Shown here: piece after piece, positions 46,701 through 57,415 of the stretch
How the letters are laid out: the number at the start of each line of letters is the position of its first letter
Position numbering within the stretch: the first letter of the stretch is position 1
DNA from: Tritrichomonas musculus
Lineage: Eukaryota; Parabasalia; Tritrichomonadida; Tritrichomonadidae
Reading direction: 5' to 3'
Assembly: GCA_039105265.1 (NCBI GenBank)
Contig: JAPFFF010000003.1
Location: 3,906,001-3,970,000, forward strand
Length of the DNA stretch: 64,000 nt
Notes under the pieces: model-generated
What the model was told of the DNA's origin: nothing
The model's input: the letters and a program-made list of their open reading frames with translations, nothing else
Database searches by the model: none
Position numbers and translations under genes: made by a program

Positions 46701-48245
46701 AAGAACGAAGTCTTTACAACAAAATTGAATGAAAGAATGGTTGCACAATACAGGATCGCTGAAGTTATTGAAAAATTAAGACTTGCCGCTCACCCACCAG
46801 ATGAACGTGCTGTTTATGTTATGCAAATTGCAAATCAGCATCGAACATTTCCATCTATGAGAATGAAGTGGCTTAAAGAAATTGTTCGCATTAATGTAAA
46901 TTGTAATAATTTTGTATCAGCTTTTATTGCACAGCTTCATATTTGCGCACTAATTTCTACTGTCTTCATTCACGAAGACCTTCTAAACACATTTTCTGCC
47001 CAAAATACCAAAGGTGGCAAAAACAACAATCCAATTAAATCTAGTAAGAAAAAATCTCAAACAAAGAATAAAGGTGTTGATTCAGATTTCAATTTAATTG
47101 TATGTCAACCAATTCGAAATGCTAGAACCAAAGGAGGAAGAGGAAAATACATGCTCAGTGAAAAAGACTTTTCATTTAATACAGGAGTTTTGGTAGAAAC
47201 TGAAATCGACTTTGAAAGTATTTCATCTGATTTCCAGTTCATATCTTCCGATTTTACAATTGAGCTTCTTAAGCAAAGTATTGAAGAAGCAATTGAATTT
47301 GGCGAGAAAAGCCATCTATACTATGATGTTCGTTGCCTATACTCATTGCAAATGAGAATTTTTGCAACTGAAAGGAATTATGAAGAATTGTCAAAAATAG
47401 CCGCTGGTTTAAGCAAAGACTTCCACAATTTAACTGCAACAGCGAATCAAACTCACGATACTTGCCTCTCTTTCTTCATTGTCAACAACAAGAGAGTTTA
47501 CTGTATCGGAAACACACCAGAAGCCGAAGCCGAATTCCGTAGTAGCATTCCAAGCGAAAGCGTCATCGCACCTGTTACCAAATTCGATCCAGCTCCGAAT
47601 GAAATGGAGCATCTTCATTGTTGGAAGGTATTTAGAGGAATTGTTAAACTTGATGATCTAGAAAAATTAACAAATCCTGATTTGAAAGAGATCAAACTTG
47701 TTCAATATACAACACAAGAAGAGTTGCCTCGTTACACACGATTTTCTGAGATTGCTGACATTAAAACAGTCGATATTTCTCTTTGTGACCACATTAAATT
47801 AGAGACTGAAAAAGTTCGTCTCATGATTCATCAAGCTTCAATTGAATTTGAAAAGTGCTTCCCTTGCAGGCAAATCAGTGCAATTGAAGGCGATTATAAA
47901 CAAAATATCGAAAGAGATATGAATAGAATCGTGGCACTTTTCGAGCTATCTTTGAAAGGAGATGATTCTATTTTCCACCTCTTGAAATTATTGAGAGCAA
48001 AAGGTAAGGATGATCTTGCTCATGACCTTGCAATTAAACTTCGTGCAAGCATTGAAAGATTATTGAAGATTTATCATAGAGCAATCGAATATTTGCAGAG
48101 TCCAGATCATTTCTTGATTTTCAAGGAAATGAGAGAACTTTCACTCGCTTTTACGACTGACTTCAAATTGCCTGATGCTAATTCAAAGAGTTATGAAGGA
48201 AAAAGAGATCCTTTAACTGAACACATTGAATATGAAATCAGTTAA
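43731..48245 (+). CDS. DOCK-family Rho GTPase exchange factor, 1504 aa
   Basis: A DOCK (CZH) family guanine nucleotide exchange factor for Rho/Rac/Cdc42-type GTPases, acting at membranes on the actin cytoskeleton. A C2-type DHR-1 lies at about 310-430: FFISGIQFLFNNAP, then KVYFPDLIRVLIEKPLP and AHFIFHIYSIS, the family's LP...hLlFtfyHiS block. The long helical middle (about 480-1000) is armadillo-like. DHR-2, the catalytic exchange domain, lies at about 1005-1490 and includes YDVRCLYSLQMRIFATERNY, CLSFFIVNNKRVYCIG (about 1243-1258) and the late helix block around FEKCFPCRQISAIEGDY. Shorter than animal DOCKs (about 1800-2100) but with both domains. No SH3 domain seen at the N-terminus, so it is nearer the Zizimin side. 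It starts at an ATG, and the stop is read as TAAA. Confidence 0.85.
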   Translation: MATFRPLITATPFENSESQSQISREFCELHQNWIENVIRPPTYQYQAIPIEPLPEPKVVPYNNDFNLTEEDSKVINDKRESEQIIKFLKRSKAEITLENIGIDLQPISNFVTGPREPIILFNVPRSENSDVYLKVSVENISLPDSTTPIPGVQGMLFLFDVVAKTATSDPVFFAFNDDKPTFVQTAESVCFFKIRKPVPKSTFMICVIFQDNSIDENLAGALPSTSPLPYAFSYLALCEGDVKKQFSNTWTKFVSSDSFKNIGQPPSEEDCVILNGSISAEFLEFNDLPPTCLNIDNNRNKPLLSLPASPSISDPVASFFISGIQFLFNNAPKGEYIYFKFYLCLNPTDPFKPEGTKCIASRGVDLLLDRYSSFPILSGKKVYFPDLIRVLIEKPLPTTAHFIFHIYSISHNTASLCKIAILPLFHPQDQTLIQSNLITIPVTPMKRIKSEDYLSKVKSSSKTNVIINFKFPAVLYPSKCFVDFANALIPQQVNWEVITSQSSTEVLILLAIPIVSKLLSIISPVTAEYMIDYLFRFKNFDVKNIIKSWVYSNFDPKTIRNNFTSSFTNSLAELIQSATEYKTELIPQIVYSFDLLSDILLISFPRKTENYIPNSIFNMFTQITQLIGKLLMYREKELCVSLNKEFSLTLFKFKTMCDDPQIFKSLRHHLRFLIQLNHNESFFCIFDFLQAFAVTNEFAIYIATQLPVRPLNNIMFSPFHPIASLICLALNKTMTAGDEHSLVECIKFLNQLFIPLELIDTALSFRIGYVFFPIIDIISSFYASDLMKSYHYDLMPTILFLLGYTPSQLLKNFFSSMSPNFQTLFIEFLASVTEAMISKLTPEITVLNGLFNQLTQRVIQFLFLNLNYFADCLPSVIKLISLFFSPYQIPRNFPKIFDIVSRLIKIYPCQRLLVQNLLEVMTRKQSIARCFATSLILLFFKADFDERKTVTVSSVEVIDALTSLLLHSPTEQISIYKQMIVRIQTLSPYFKNEVFTTKLNERMVAQYRIAEVIEKLRLAAHPPDERAVYVMQIANQHRTFPSMRMKWLKEIVRINVNCNNFVSAFIAQLHICALISTVFIHEDLLNTFSAQNTKGGKNNNPIKSSKKKSQTKNKGVDSDFNLIVCQPIRNARTKGGRGKYMLSEKDFSFNTGVLVETEIDFESISSDFQFISSDFTIELLKQSIEEAIEFGEKSHLYYDVRCLYSLQMRIFATERNYEELSKIAAGLSKDFHNLTATANQTHDTCLSFFIVNNKRVYCIGNTPEAEAEFRSSIPSESVIAPVTKFDPAPNEMEHLHCWKVFRGIVKLDDLEKLTNPDLKEIKLVQYTTQEELPRYTRFSEIADIKTVDISLCDHIKLETEKVRLMIHQASIEFEKCFPCRQISAIEGDYKQNIERDMNRIVALFELSLKGDDSIFHLLKLLRAKGKDDLAHDLAIKLRASIERLLKIYHRAIEYLQSPDHFLIFKEMRELSLAFTTDFKLPDANSKSYEGKRDPLTEHIEYEIS

Positions 48246-48500
48246 ATTTTTCACTCTTTGTATTTTTTGTTTTGTTGTTTATTTTACTTTTGGGTGTTTA
48301 ACTAGCTTTTAATTAAAATTATCATTTATTATTTATTTAAATCATCAATGGACATGGATAGTTATTATAAAATAAGGGACGCCGTTTTTTGATCTTAGAT
48401 CATTTCCCTTTATAATATATAATTTTATGTTATTCTTAAACTAAATCTAAGATAAAAATTTGTGAAATAAAAAAATAAATATATTTTAATATCCAATTTT
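48246..48500. other. intergenic with small inverted repeat
   Basis: No gene. Around 48375-48412, AAGGGA...GATCTTAGATC...TCCCTT forms an inverted repeat about 130 bases after the DOCK stop. Confidence 0.4.
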
Positions 48501-48519
48501 CTAAATGAACTCATTTTTC

Positions 48520-48760
48520 TGTTGAAAATCTTCTTCTGTAATGAATCTTCTTTTCTTCTGTTGGGAATCTTCTTGATCTTCTTTTTTTCTTTAGAGAATC
48601 TTCTCGATCTTCTTCTTTTGGAAATTTTAATCTTCTTCTGTAATGAATCTTCTTGATCGTTTTCTGAAATGAATCTTCTTGATAGTCTTCTGTAATGAAT
48701 CTTCTTGATCTTCTTTTGAAATGAATCTTCTTGATCGTCTTCTTCTGTAAGACGATCAAG
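48520..48760. repeat. degenerate minisatellite, about 30-33 bp unit
   Basis: Repeats of the theme CTGTAATGAATCTTCTTGATC, one unit written here as TAATGAATCTTCTTGATC, about 7-8 times with drift, ending in the inverted copy ACGATCAAG. Frames open on the minus strand here encode only K/E/D/R-rich repeats and are not supported as genes. Confidence 0.8.
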
Positions 48761-49387
48761 AAAACATATTGATGATACCAAAAACGATATATCATTTATT
48801 TATGCAATTAGCTAATAGACATTAAAATCTTTTGATCCTAAAAATAAATATTTTACATATTTTTAAGCTCAAACCTAAATTTGTCTCAATAAAAGCACAA
48901 GCAAAGTCCAAAAAACAATAATTATTACATTAAACGTCTTCAAAGACTAAAAGGATGTTTAAACTTACAGATATCTCTCAAAGAACTTTCTTTAAAGACT
49001 TCAAAAAATTTAAATCCTCAATATCTCTTATAAAAATATCTTTTATTTAGTTCATGAATACTTTTATTTTAATTATTCTCAGATAAATATTAAAATTTTT
49101 GTTTTTTGTAAAAAGCTTTTTCAAGCTATTTCTATTCCTATTTAATAAATCAGTAAGGGTATAAACAAAAATTATACCTTATTTGCTTCCATTATTATTT
49201 TTATAAAAAATTCTAATAAATATGAAAAATAAAAAAAAATATCATCATCCTTAATCGAACCAATGAATTATTTTTACTCAAAAAATATATTACAAACCAT
49301 TGAATAGCATTACATAAAAATCATTTAAATTTTATTTTAATATATGAAAAATAATAAAAATATGATCAGAAAAAGTGCTCTTAAAAT
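48761..49387. other. intergenic, AT-rich
   Basis: No gene or clear element seen. Confidence 0.4.
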
Positions 49388-49857
49388 TAGACTTGTAATT
49401 TTGAGAATCGATATCAAAAACGTCACTTTTTTGTATCTGATACTCGATTATCAGTTTAAAAATCTGATATCGAGATTATCGATTATCAAGAGATCAGATA
49501 TGAAATGTGATATAAAAATAATTGTAAACTTGATTTCGATTACCTAGATCTCAAACATATTTATCTTTTATTATATTTCGTATTTGTGATTTAAAAATAT
49601 TTAAAAATAAATAATAGAATGTATTGATGTTTATTTTAAGATTAAAATCAAAAAATACAATCTTTTTTATGAAACATTTGAGATTAAATTGCGATCATAT
49701 ATTTATCAAAAAGTTTAATTGAAAATTCTGATATCAAAAGCTGAGTAAAAAAATTCTCGATCTCTGAAATCGATCTCTAGAATCTGTGCATATTTATGTA
49801 TCGATATCAAAAAGTCAATCAATTATCGATCTCAAGAATCGGAGAATAACAAGCCTA
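49388..49857. mobile_element. possible MITE rich in ATCGAT/GATATC
   Basis: Ends are short, imperfect inverted repeats: TAGACTTGTAATTTT on the left against TAGGCTTGTTATTCT read inward from the right. The interior is unusually rich in ATCGAT, GATATC and CTCGAT words. No clear target duplication. It lies about 100 bases left of a better-supported element. Confidence 0.35.
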
Positions 49858-49960
49858 ATTTATTACAATTTTATATCTTCTTTCCCTAACAATAAATAAT
49901 CAAAACAATAAGTATTTAATATAATACAATAAATTTATAGGGTAAATATATAATAAAATA

Positions 49961-50885
49961 CAGCTCGGAATTATTACTGTTGCGTTATTTTACAGTAATA
50001 AGCAAATAATAGAGCAATTTGAAAATTTTCAAAAATTTTTAAAAATTTAAAAATTTAATATTTTTTTCAATTGTGTTCTTTAGTTGAAAATCGTATCATT
50101 CTCTTAATTATAATAAAAAAAACTTGGATTTATTCATTTATAATTTTACTATTCTCAAAAAGTTTCATTTAATTATCATTCATTATTATACAAATATAAA
50201 CGATCTGAAGGTCAAATATATTTGACTTTAAAAAGGCCAAAAAGTTCATATTACTGCGGTTAGCGGTTTACAGTAATAAGGTATTCAATTCAATTTTACC
50301 ATAAATAGGTGAAAAAACCGCCCTTATTACTGCAGTTAGCGGTTTACAGTAATAAGAATTCAATTATTATTGACCTATTTTTTGCCTTAAAAGAGGTTAT
50401 TGATCAATATTATGGTGAATATAATATTCAATATAATATTAAATTTTTTTTTTTTGACTTTCTAATATTTTTTAAATGTTCACATTATCATTAAATTAAT
50501 TCATACTTTTTTACTGATTTAAAGCAAATTGAAAATTTGTATATTAAGTTTCTAAGAATAGAATCGAAAAATAATTATACAGAAAAAATTAATTAATTTT
50601 GAATTGTAATCTGAAATTTTCTATTTAGAATTTTATTTTTTGAATATTTTATTAATATTATTTTAATTATTTTGAATACTTTATTTATTATATTTTATTA
50701 ATTTTGAATGCTTTTGTTAGCATTTTAAATTATTTGTTATATTTTCTCAAAACTTAAAAGAAAGCAAAATTTTTCAAAATTTTTATCATCAAAAATTTTT
50801 AATTTGACAATTTTAAGCAAAATCCCAAATCGCAGTCATAAGAAGACAAAAAATTGAATGGGCCTGCAGTAGTAATTCCGAGCTG
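49961..50885. mobile_element. 925-bp non-autonomous element, TA-flanked, with internal hairpins
   Basis: Terminal inverted repeats of 19 bp (left CAGCTCGGAATTATTACTG, right complementary at 18 of 19), flanked by TA on both sides. The flanks match further: 11 of 12 bases (TATAATAAAATA against TATAATAAAATT), so a longer duplication is possible. Inside, a self-complementary motif that starts ATTACTG and ends CAGTAAT occurs three times (about 49972, 50250 and 50326); the last two also share GTTAGCGGTTTA. No transposase. Confidence 0.75.
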
Positions 50886-50999
50886 TATAATAAAATTATT
50901 GATATAAAAATTATTAAAGGAAATAAAAGTAAAAAATAAAAAACACAAAATACGTTATTTTAGTCACAGCACTTCTATATAAATAATATTGCATAAAGT

Positions 51000-51713
51000 T
51001 CATTCTAATTTAGTATATGCTATTCCTTTTTTGAATTTTTTATGGATTGGATGCTTTTTCGATTTAGGTATCATCGAAATTAGGTTATCATTATCATTAT
51101 TATTTTTATTGCTATTTATTTCTTCTTTTGGTAGGTTTGTTTTAATTATTTTCGCATTTTTCATGTCTGTAATATCAAATAATGTTTTGTAAGTATGTCC
51201 GTTTTTATTTGATTCATGAATAACAAATACGCCATATGTAAATCCTTCTGGTGGTGTAATATTATATATTATATCATCTTCATTGACATCAATAAATTTT
51301 TTTATTGAATAAATAAGTGCATATATAGGAATATATCGATCGATTTCTATGATTTCATCATATAATGTATATAAAATAATTGGTGTGAAAAGTTTAAATT
51401 GGAATGATTTATTTGAGATAAAATTGTTAATAATTTCTTTAATATTTTGTGTATTTGGAATATAAATTGGAACAACCAAATGAGCTATAAGGCCAATTTC
51501 AGATCGACCCAATTTATTTTTCTTAAAAATTGGATTGAATGCAAAAGCATTTCCTTTTTTTTCTGGATCAACTTCAAACAACGTGAAAATTCCTAAAAAA
51601 AAATCATCTTTTGAAAGATGTTCTTCATTCATTTTCTTGTTTTGTTCGACTTTTATAGCTTCAAGTAGTTCTTGATTTTTTATATATCTGAATTCTTTCA
51701 GATGAAATTCCAT
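51000..51713 (-). CDS. hypothetical protein, 237 aa
   Basis: Not recognised. Mixed alpha/beta composition with a well-formed centre (for example GLIAHLVVPIYIPNTQNIKE and GFTYGVFVIHESNKNGHTYK), an N/D-rich linker at about 200-215 and a basic tail (KSKKHPIHKKFKKG). No signal peptide or membrane helix. The ATG start is well supported by a consensus initiator (TCATT, +1 A 10 nt upstream). The only credible host gene in the last 15 kb, otherwise repeats. Ends TGAA rather than TAAA. Confidence 0.7.
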   Translation of the reverse strand: MEFHLKEFRYIKNQELLEAIKVEQNKKMNEEHLSKDDFFLGIFTLFEVDPEKKGNAFAFNPIFKKNKLGRSEIGLIAHLVVPIYIPNTQNIKEIINNFISNKSFQFKLFTPIILYTLYDEIIEIDRYIPIYALIYSIKKFIDVNEDDIIYNITPPEGFTYGVFVIHESNKNGHTYKTLFDITDMKNAKIIKTNLPKEEINSNKNNNDNDNLISMIPKSKKHPIHKKFKKGIAYTKLE

Positions 51714-51720
51714 TAATAAA

Positions 51721-51725
51721 AATGA
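51721..51725 (-). promoter_or_regulatory. initiator (Inr) of the 237-aa gene
   Basis: TCATT on the minus strand fits TCA(+1)YW and is followed by TTTATTA and the ATG at 51713. Confidence 0.7.
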
Positions 51726-52512
51726 TCATTTTAATTAATATCGAAATTTTATATTTGTTTTTTTTTTTTTTTTTTTTCAAAACTAATTATTTTTTTTTTT
51801 TTGTGAAATTTATTTTAATTTATCAAATAATTGAGAAAATAATCTATATAAAAAAAATAAAATTTATTAAAAAGTAGGTAGGCTAAGTGAAATTAACGTC
51901 TTTTATCAAAAAAATAAAAATATCTTATTAACACCATCAATGGGTGTTTGAAAAATCAAATATTATAAAAAAAATGATTACAATTGAAAAATCAATTTGT
52001 CAAATTCTAAAAAGATTTTTTATGATAAATATACATTAATACAAAAAAAAGAAGTGCGAGAACTAAAAATAACGTATTTTTTAATTTAAAAAAGTGAATT
52101 TTTTCACTAAATTGTTAATCAAATCGATGTTATTTTTAATATAATATAATGCATACCTAATGCTATACATCATATTTAATTATTAGGTCGTTTTAATGTT
52201 TGCAGAAGTAAGTGGGAAAAAATGGTATTTTGGAAATTTCTAATTAGTTCTGAAATATTGTTCATTTTAATATTATTTATTTTTATATAAAGTAAATTAT
52301 ATATATAGTTTTAATATAATATATAAAATAGTTTTTTAATTTATAGAGATATTAGTATTTAAAAAAATAATAAATATAATATAAAAATATACGGAGCTCT
52401 GGTGAATTTCATAGGGATAACTATTTATATTTTTATTATATTCAACATGTATATATACATATTTTCTTATTAATCTGAATCGCTCGCCGGGGGTAATTTT
52501 ATTTTTATTTTA
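51726..52512. other. non-coding, AT-rich
   Basis: No gene. A brief GC-rich patch (CGCTCGCCGGGGG) lies at about 52481, odd in this context. Confidence 0.4.
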
Positions 52513-52967
52513 TAAAATTCTGAAGAAAAAATACGTTATAATTAATTCCCCTCAATTTCAAATTTTCATAAAAAAATGCAAAAAAATATGGTTTCTTATT
52601 GTTAAATCGTAATGAAAATAAAGTGAATTAAAATATATACTATGATAAATATAAAAAAACTATTATTTCCCGATTTTATGCAACTTTGCCAAAATATTAA
52701 AATCAAGATATTTTAACCATCTTTTATTAAAATGTATGCTTATCCAACTCTTATTATGCACATTTGATAACTGATTTTAATTCATCTATATATCTTTTGT
52801 TTTGTTTGATATTAAACAAAAAAAATGAAATTTAAAAATCTAAGCATTCCTAGAAAAATTGGCCCTATAAATTTAATTGAAATAAATATTATAACATTAA
52901 TGCATAATATAATTCTTATGTATATTTTTTATTTTAAATTTAACCTATTTGATTTTAAGATATTTAT
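52513..52967. repeat. diverged direct duplication, copy 1
   Basis: About 455 bases sharing ordered islands with 53148-53604: AAAATTCTGAAGAAAAAA, CCTCAATTT, TTAAAATCAAGATAT, CCTAGAAAAA.TGGCCCTATA, and TTTAACCTATTTG...AAGATATTTAT. No coding frame. Confidence 0.7.
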
Positions 52968-53147
52968 AAAAAAATAATACGACTATTATGAATTTAAATT
53001 TTAAATGATTAATCAAATTTTTCATTCTGTTCTCACAAATTAATTTTTTATGCAAAAAATCATTTTTTATATATTTTTATGCTTGAAACAATATTTATAA
53101 GCGATTTTCATATAAATAAGTTAAAAATTAGCTCTTTTTTTAGTAAG

Positions 53148-53604
53148 TTAAAAATTCTGAAGAAAAAAAACACGTTGTAATTATCTCCTCTCAATTTATA
53201 ATTTTAAACAAAAAATATAAAAAAAAGTGGTTAAAAGTTAAAAAAATTTAATAAAAATTATATGAGATAATATATATATAGCGGTAATTATAAAAATATG
53301 ATTAATGACTTGTTTTCAGCAACTTAGTCTAAAAATTAAAATCAAGATATCTTGAGATAGTATGAGTAAAATTTGTCCCTGATGTAGTATATTCATTAAT
53401 ATCTTTGGATAATTTTATTTTCATCCAAAAATTCAGATATTGTCCAGAATTTGATAAAAAAAAATCAATTTAATTTTCTGAAAGCTCCTAGAAAAAATGG
53501 CCCTATAGTTTGGTTTACTAATGGTATTTATTAATATATAGGAAATATAATGCCGATATCAAAATTTATAAAGATTTTAACCTATTTGTTTTCAAGATAT
53601 TTAT
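53148..53604. repeat. diverged direct duplication, copy 2
   Basis: Second copy of the 52513 block with the same islands in the same order and similar spacing. The 180 bases between the copies hold nothing else. Confidence 0.7.
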
Positions 53605-53639
53605 TCAAATTTTATATTTGGTCAGATATTTTCGAAAAT

Positions 53640-53880
53640 TTTGTATATCATTTTTTAGCAAAAATGGCTCAAATCGTATTATTCTGAATCTTATCTTTCC
53701 AAAGAAAGAACTATTATTGTACATCAGACTTTTCAATCTCTTTCAGCTGTATCACATCATTGGGATTATAACGATTTGAGTCATCATCTCAATAATTCCA
53801 GTCAATGTTCAGCTCGTCACTTTTTATCTTGATATTTTGGTTTTCTTTGGTTGTGATTCCCAACTTGGGAAAAATTAAAT
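53640..53880 (+). other. coding-like remnant
   Basis: A patch with lower AT content; one plus-strand frame stays open for about 50 codons (around ERTIIVHQTFQSLSAVSHHW) and then ends. No family recognised. Probably a scrap of an old element or gene. 53881-54279 beyond it holds no gene. Confidence 0.25.
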
Positions 53881-54279
53881 CTAATTTTTTTTTTTATTAT
53901 TGATTTATTTTTAATAAAATAAAAATAACAATGTAATTTACATATATATAAATATTTATTTGTGTTCTAAAAGAGAGAAAATGTAATGACTCTCCAACAT
54001 TTATAAAATTATAATTGAATGGTTTATTTTTTATTTCATTAAAATTTTAAAACACAAATATTTTTACTCCTAGTGACTAATATAATTTAAAATCCTATCA
54101 TAATAGAGAAGGATATATATATATATATATATTATTTTATAATTTGATAATAATGAAATCAACCAGCTCTCGCACCTCTCAAAAAAATCTTTTTAGAATT
54201 TGACAAATATTACTTCCTTATGATATTTTTAAAGAGCTTTTGATGATATTTCGATTTTAAATATTAGATCATTTATGAA

Positions 54280-54287
54280 GAAAAAAG
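54280..54287. repeat. target-site duplication, left
   Basis: GAAAAAAG, identical to 57416-57423. Confidence 0.8.
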
Positions 54288-57200
54288 GGCGTCTGGAAAA
54301 TATATTCAAAAAGTTCCCGAACTTTTTGATACGATTTTGATCGTTTATGAGTTTTTCATAGCTTTGAATAATTGGCCTTTTAGCTTGTTTAAACGGCGCC
54401 ATTTTTATTCTTGGCATCATGAATCAGGTTGCGAGGTTCTTCTGCAGGGAGCTTCGTTTAATTTGATTCTTGAGTGCCTAGATTGTGAAGCTCTTCTGCA
54501 GGGAGCTTCACAGCCTAGGCTTCGAGATGATCTTTTAATTTCCAAACATTCTTCGATTTTTATGGCAATTTTGGATTCAAGAGCCATAATATGCTTGTTC
54601 CAGAACTATTGATCGCAAAACTACAACTTTATAATGCCTCGTTTCTGGAATTCTAATTTTTTTATCTCATAATTTACGGATTTTACAAGTTAAATGCCCA
54701 TGATAACAAACTTCTGAGCTTAAAATGCTTGTTAAACTCAGTGGTTTCTATCATGAATGTTTGACTTTGAAAATAAGATTGAGATCAATCTAAATTGAAA
54801 TAATAAAATACAAATCCCTTATCATATAGCTTTTAAAAATTATTCTTTTTCCCTAGACTTTAAATTGATGGTCGTTTTAAGTTGAAAATGTCCGGTTCTA
54901 GCACATTTTCAAGCTTGAAATAGCATCATATTTTCTTTCAAAAAGATCAAATGTCAAAAAATTGTCATTAGCAATTTAAAGTATATCTTTTCTCAAATAA
55001 TTGATATATTATATGCTATTTTTGTTTAAAACTCATTTTTTAAAAATAACTTTTTTTTTTTTTTTTTTATTTTTTTCACAAAAATTAAATTGTATTCAAA
55101 TTGTTTCTCTTAAATTTTCTATACAAATATAAATGATATTTATGTTTTATTGTTATTTAAAATAAATATAAATGGTATATATATTTATTATAACCTTTAT
55201 AAGATATATATAATAAGTATAAAAATGAAAATATTAATATTTTAAAGGTATATAAATAGTTCATTAATTGTGAACTTTTGGACGTTAAAGAAAAAATTAA
55301 AATAAATATATCTTGTTTAAATTAATTTAGATATACAATTAAAATATAATATAATAGTATATAGATAACAAATATAAATAATATAATATTTAAGATAATA
55401 TAAAAACTCACATAAACATCTTTATTCGATTTTTTTTCTTTTTATAACTTTTACACTTTAATAAAACTTTTATTTCCCCCAAATAATTAAAATTTTCATT
55501 TTCATTGTTATTTTCAAAATCACTTAGACTTAAATATCATTCTTCATTTGGCCATCTAATTGAAGAAATGCCTCTTTTATAGAAATTAAAACAATCTTTA
55601 TTTCTATATAAATAGAAGTTATTTATTAAAAAAACTATAAAGACATGGGCACATTGAATCCTTTTTCTATGACTTAATAACTTTAAAAGAGAATATTTCA
55701 TTCTCAATATGCCAATGTGTATTAAATTTTTGAGTCTAGGCCGAGGTTTAGTGCGCACAGTCTAACCTATACAATATAAGAAGTATTTGATTATTTTTAA
55801 TGTTGTGGATGATATTTATTAAATGCTGCATAACTTTGATTGTTTCAATCCATGAAAATCTTAAAGTTTATATAGTTAGAAAGTAATGTTTGCTAAGTAA
55901 ATACATCGTTTACCGAGACGAGTCCATTAAAAACTAAGGTATATAACAGCGATTTGGGGATGTTAAATCAATTTATAGCTGCAGGGTGCTTATATAGCTA
56001 TTCCACCTGTCTCTTTTCCTTATATCTATTATCCCTCAATGATTTCACATACTATAAACAATACCAGTCAAGTTCAAAACCTTTTAATTCTTATGAAATG
56101 TAGCAGAAGATAAGTACAATTGTCTGAATTATATTGGTACAATAGTGCACTTTATTCTTTTCCAAATGGAATGTTTGGGTTTCAAATAGGTCTTCAATTA
56201 TTTTATTTTTCGATTTTGATTGGTTTGTTAAATTGAAGATTAATTGATTTTTAGATATAGATTAAATGAATAAATGATTAATTGAGAAAAAAATGTTTTA
56301 AGATATTAATTAAATATAATTATATTTATATGTGTTATCTATATACTATTATATTATATTTTAATTGTATATCTAAATTAATTTAAACAAGATATATTTA
56401 TTTTAATTTTTTCTTTAACGTCCAAAAGTTCACAATTAATGAACTATTTATATACCTTTAAAATATTAATATTTTCATTTTTATACTTATTATATATATC
56501 TTATAAAGGTTATAATAAATATATATACCATTTATATTTATTTTAAATAACAATAAAACATAAATATCATTTATATTTGTATAGAAAATTTAAGAGAAAC
56601 AATTTGAATACAATTTAATTTTTGTGAAAAAAATAAAAAAAAAAAAAAAAAAGTTATTTTTAAAAAATGAGTTTTAAACAAAAATAGCATATAATATATC
56701 AATTATTTGAGAAAAGATATACTTTAAATTGCTAATGACAATTTTTTGACATTTGATCTTTTTGAAAGAAAATATGATGCTATTTCAAGCTTGAAAATGT
56801 GCTAGAACCGGACATTTTCAACTTAAAACGACCATCAATTTAAAGTCTAGGGAAAAAGAATAATTTTTAAAAGCTATATGATAAGGGATTTGTATTTTAT
56901 TATTTCAATTTAGATTGATCTCAATCTTATTTTCAAAGTCAAACATTCATGATAGAAACCACTGAGTTTAACAAGCATTTTAAGCTCAGAAGTTTGTTAT
57001 CATGGGCATTTAACTTGTAAAATCCGTAAATTATGAGATAAAAAAATTAGAATTCCAGAAACGAGGCATTATAAAGTTGTAGTTTTGCGATCAATAGTTC
57101 TGGAACAAGCATATTATGGCTCTTGAATCCAAAATTGCCATAAAAATCGAAGAATGTTTGGAAATTAAAAGATCATCTCGAAGCCTAGGCTGTGAAGCTC

Positions 57201-57415
57201 CCTGCAGAAGAGCTTCACAATCTAGGCACTCAAGAATCAAATTAAACGAAGCTCCCTGCAGAAGAACCTCGCAACCTGATTCATGATGCCAAGAATAAAA
57301 ATGGCGCCGTTTAAACAAGCTAAAAGGCCAATTATTCAAAGCTATGAAAAACTCATAAACGATCAAAATCGTATCAAAAAGTTCGGGAACTTTTTGAATA
57401 TATTTTCCAGACGCC
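54288..57415. mobile_element. 3128-bp element with ~1.09-kb near-identical inverted arms and 8-bp target duplication
   Basis: The left arm (54288 to about 55380) and right arm (about 56323-57415) are reverse complements with no length difference at the points checked; positions sum to 111703 throughout. Each arm therefore contains the same 91-codon open frame on opposite strands. The ends start GGCGTCTGGAAAATATATTC. Exact 8-bp duplications GAAAAAAG flank it (54280-54287 and 57416-57423). The arms carry paired CTTCTGCAGGGAGCTTC motifs. The centre holds no recognisable transposase. A foldback-like non-autonomous DNA transposon; an 8-bp duplication occurs in hAT and Merlin groups, but the family is open. 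Confidence 0.85.
55381..56322. other. unique centre of the long-TIR element
   Basis: About 940 bases of higher complexity than the arms' AT-rich inner parts. The longest frame (55537-55758, minus, 73 codons) is rich in R, K, Y and F but shows no transposase motif. Either a decayed gene or cargo. Confidence 0.4.

Noticed and set aside
48500-48780. CRISPR-like array
   Set aside because: Repeats are degenerate and contiguous without unique spacers, in a eukaryotic context.
48425-48795. Lysine- and acid-rich frames on the minus strand
   Set aside because: Produced by the minisatellite; every frame reads as low-complexity repeats.
49245-49275. Second GGTTCGATT on the minus strand
   Set aside because: The conserved C after the loop is missing, and there is no cloverleaf.
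54337-57366. Two identical 91-codon frames (54337-54612 plus, 57091-57366 minus)
   Set aside because: They are mirror images because they lie in the two arms of one inverted-repeat element. No protein family features.
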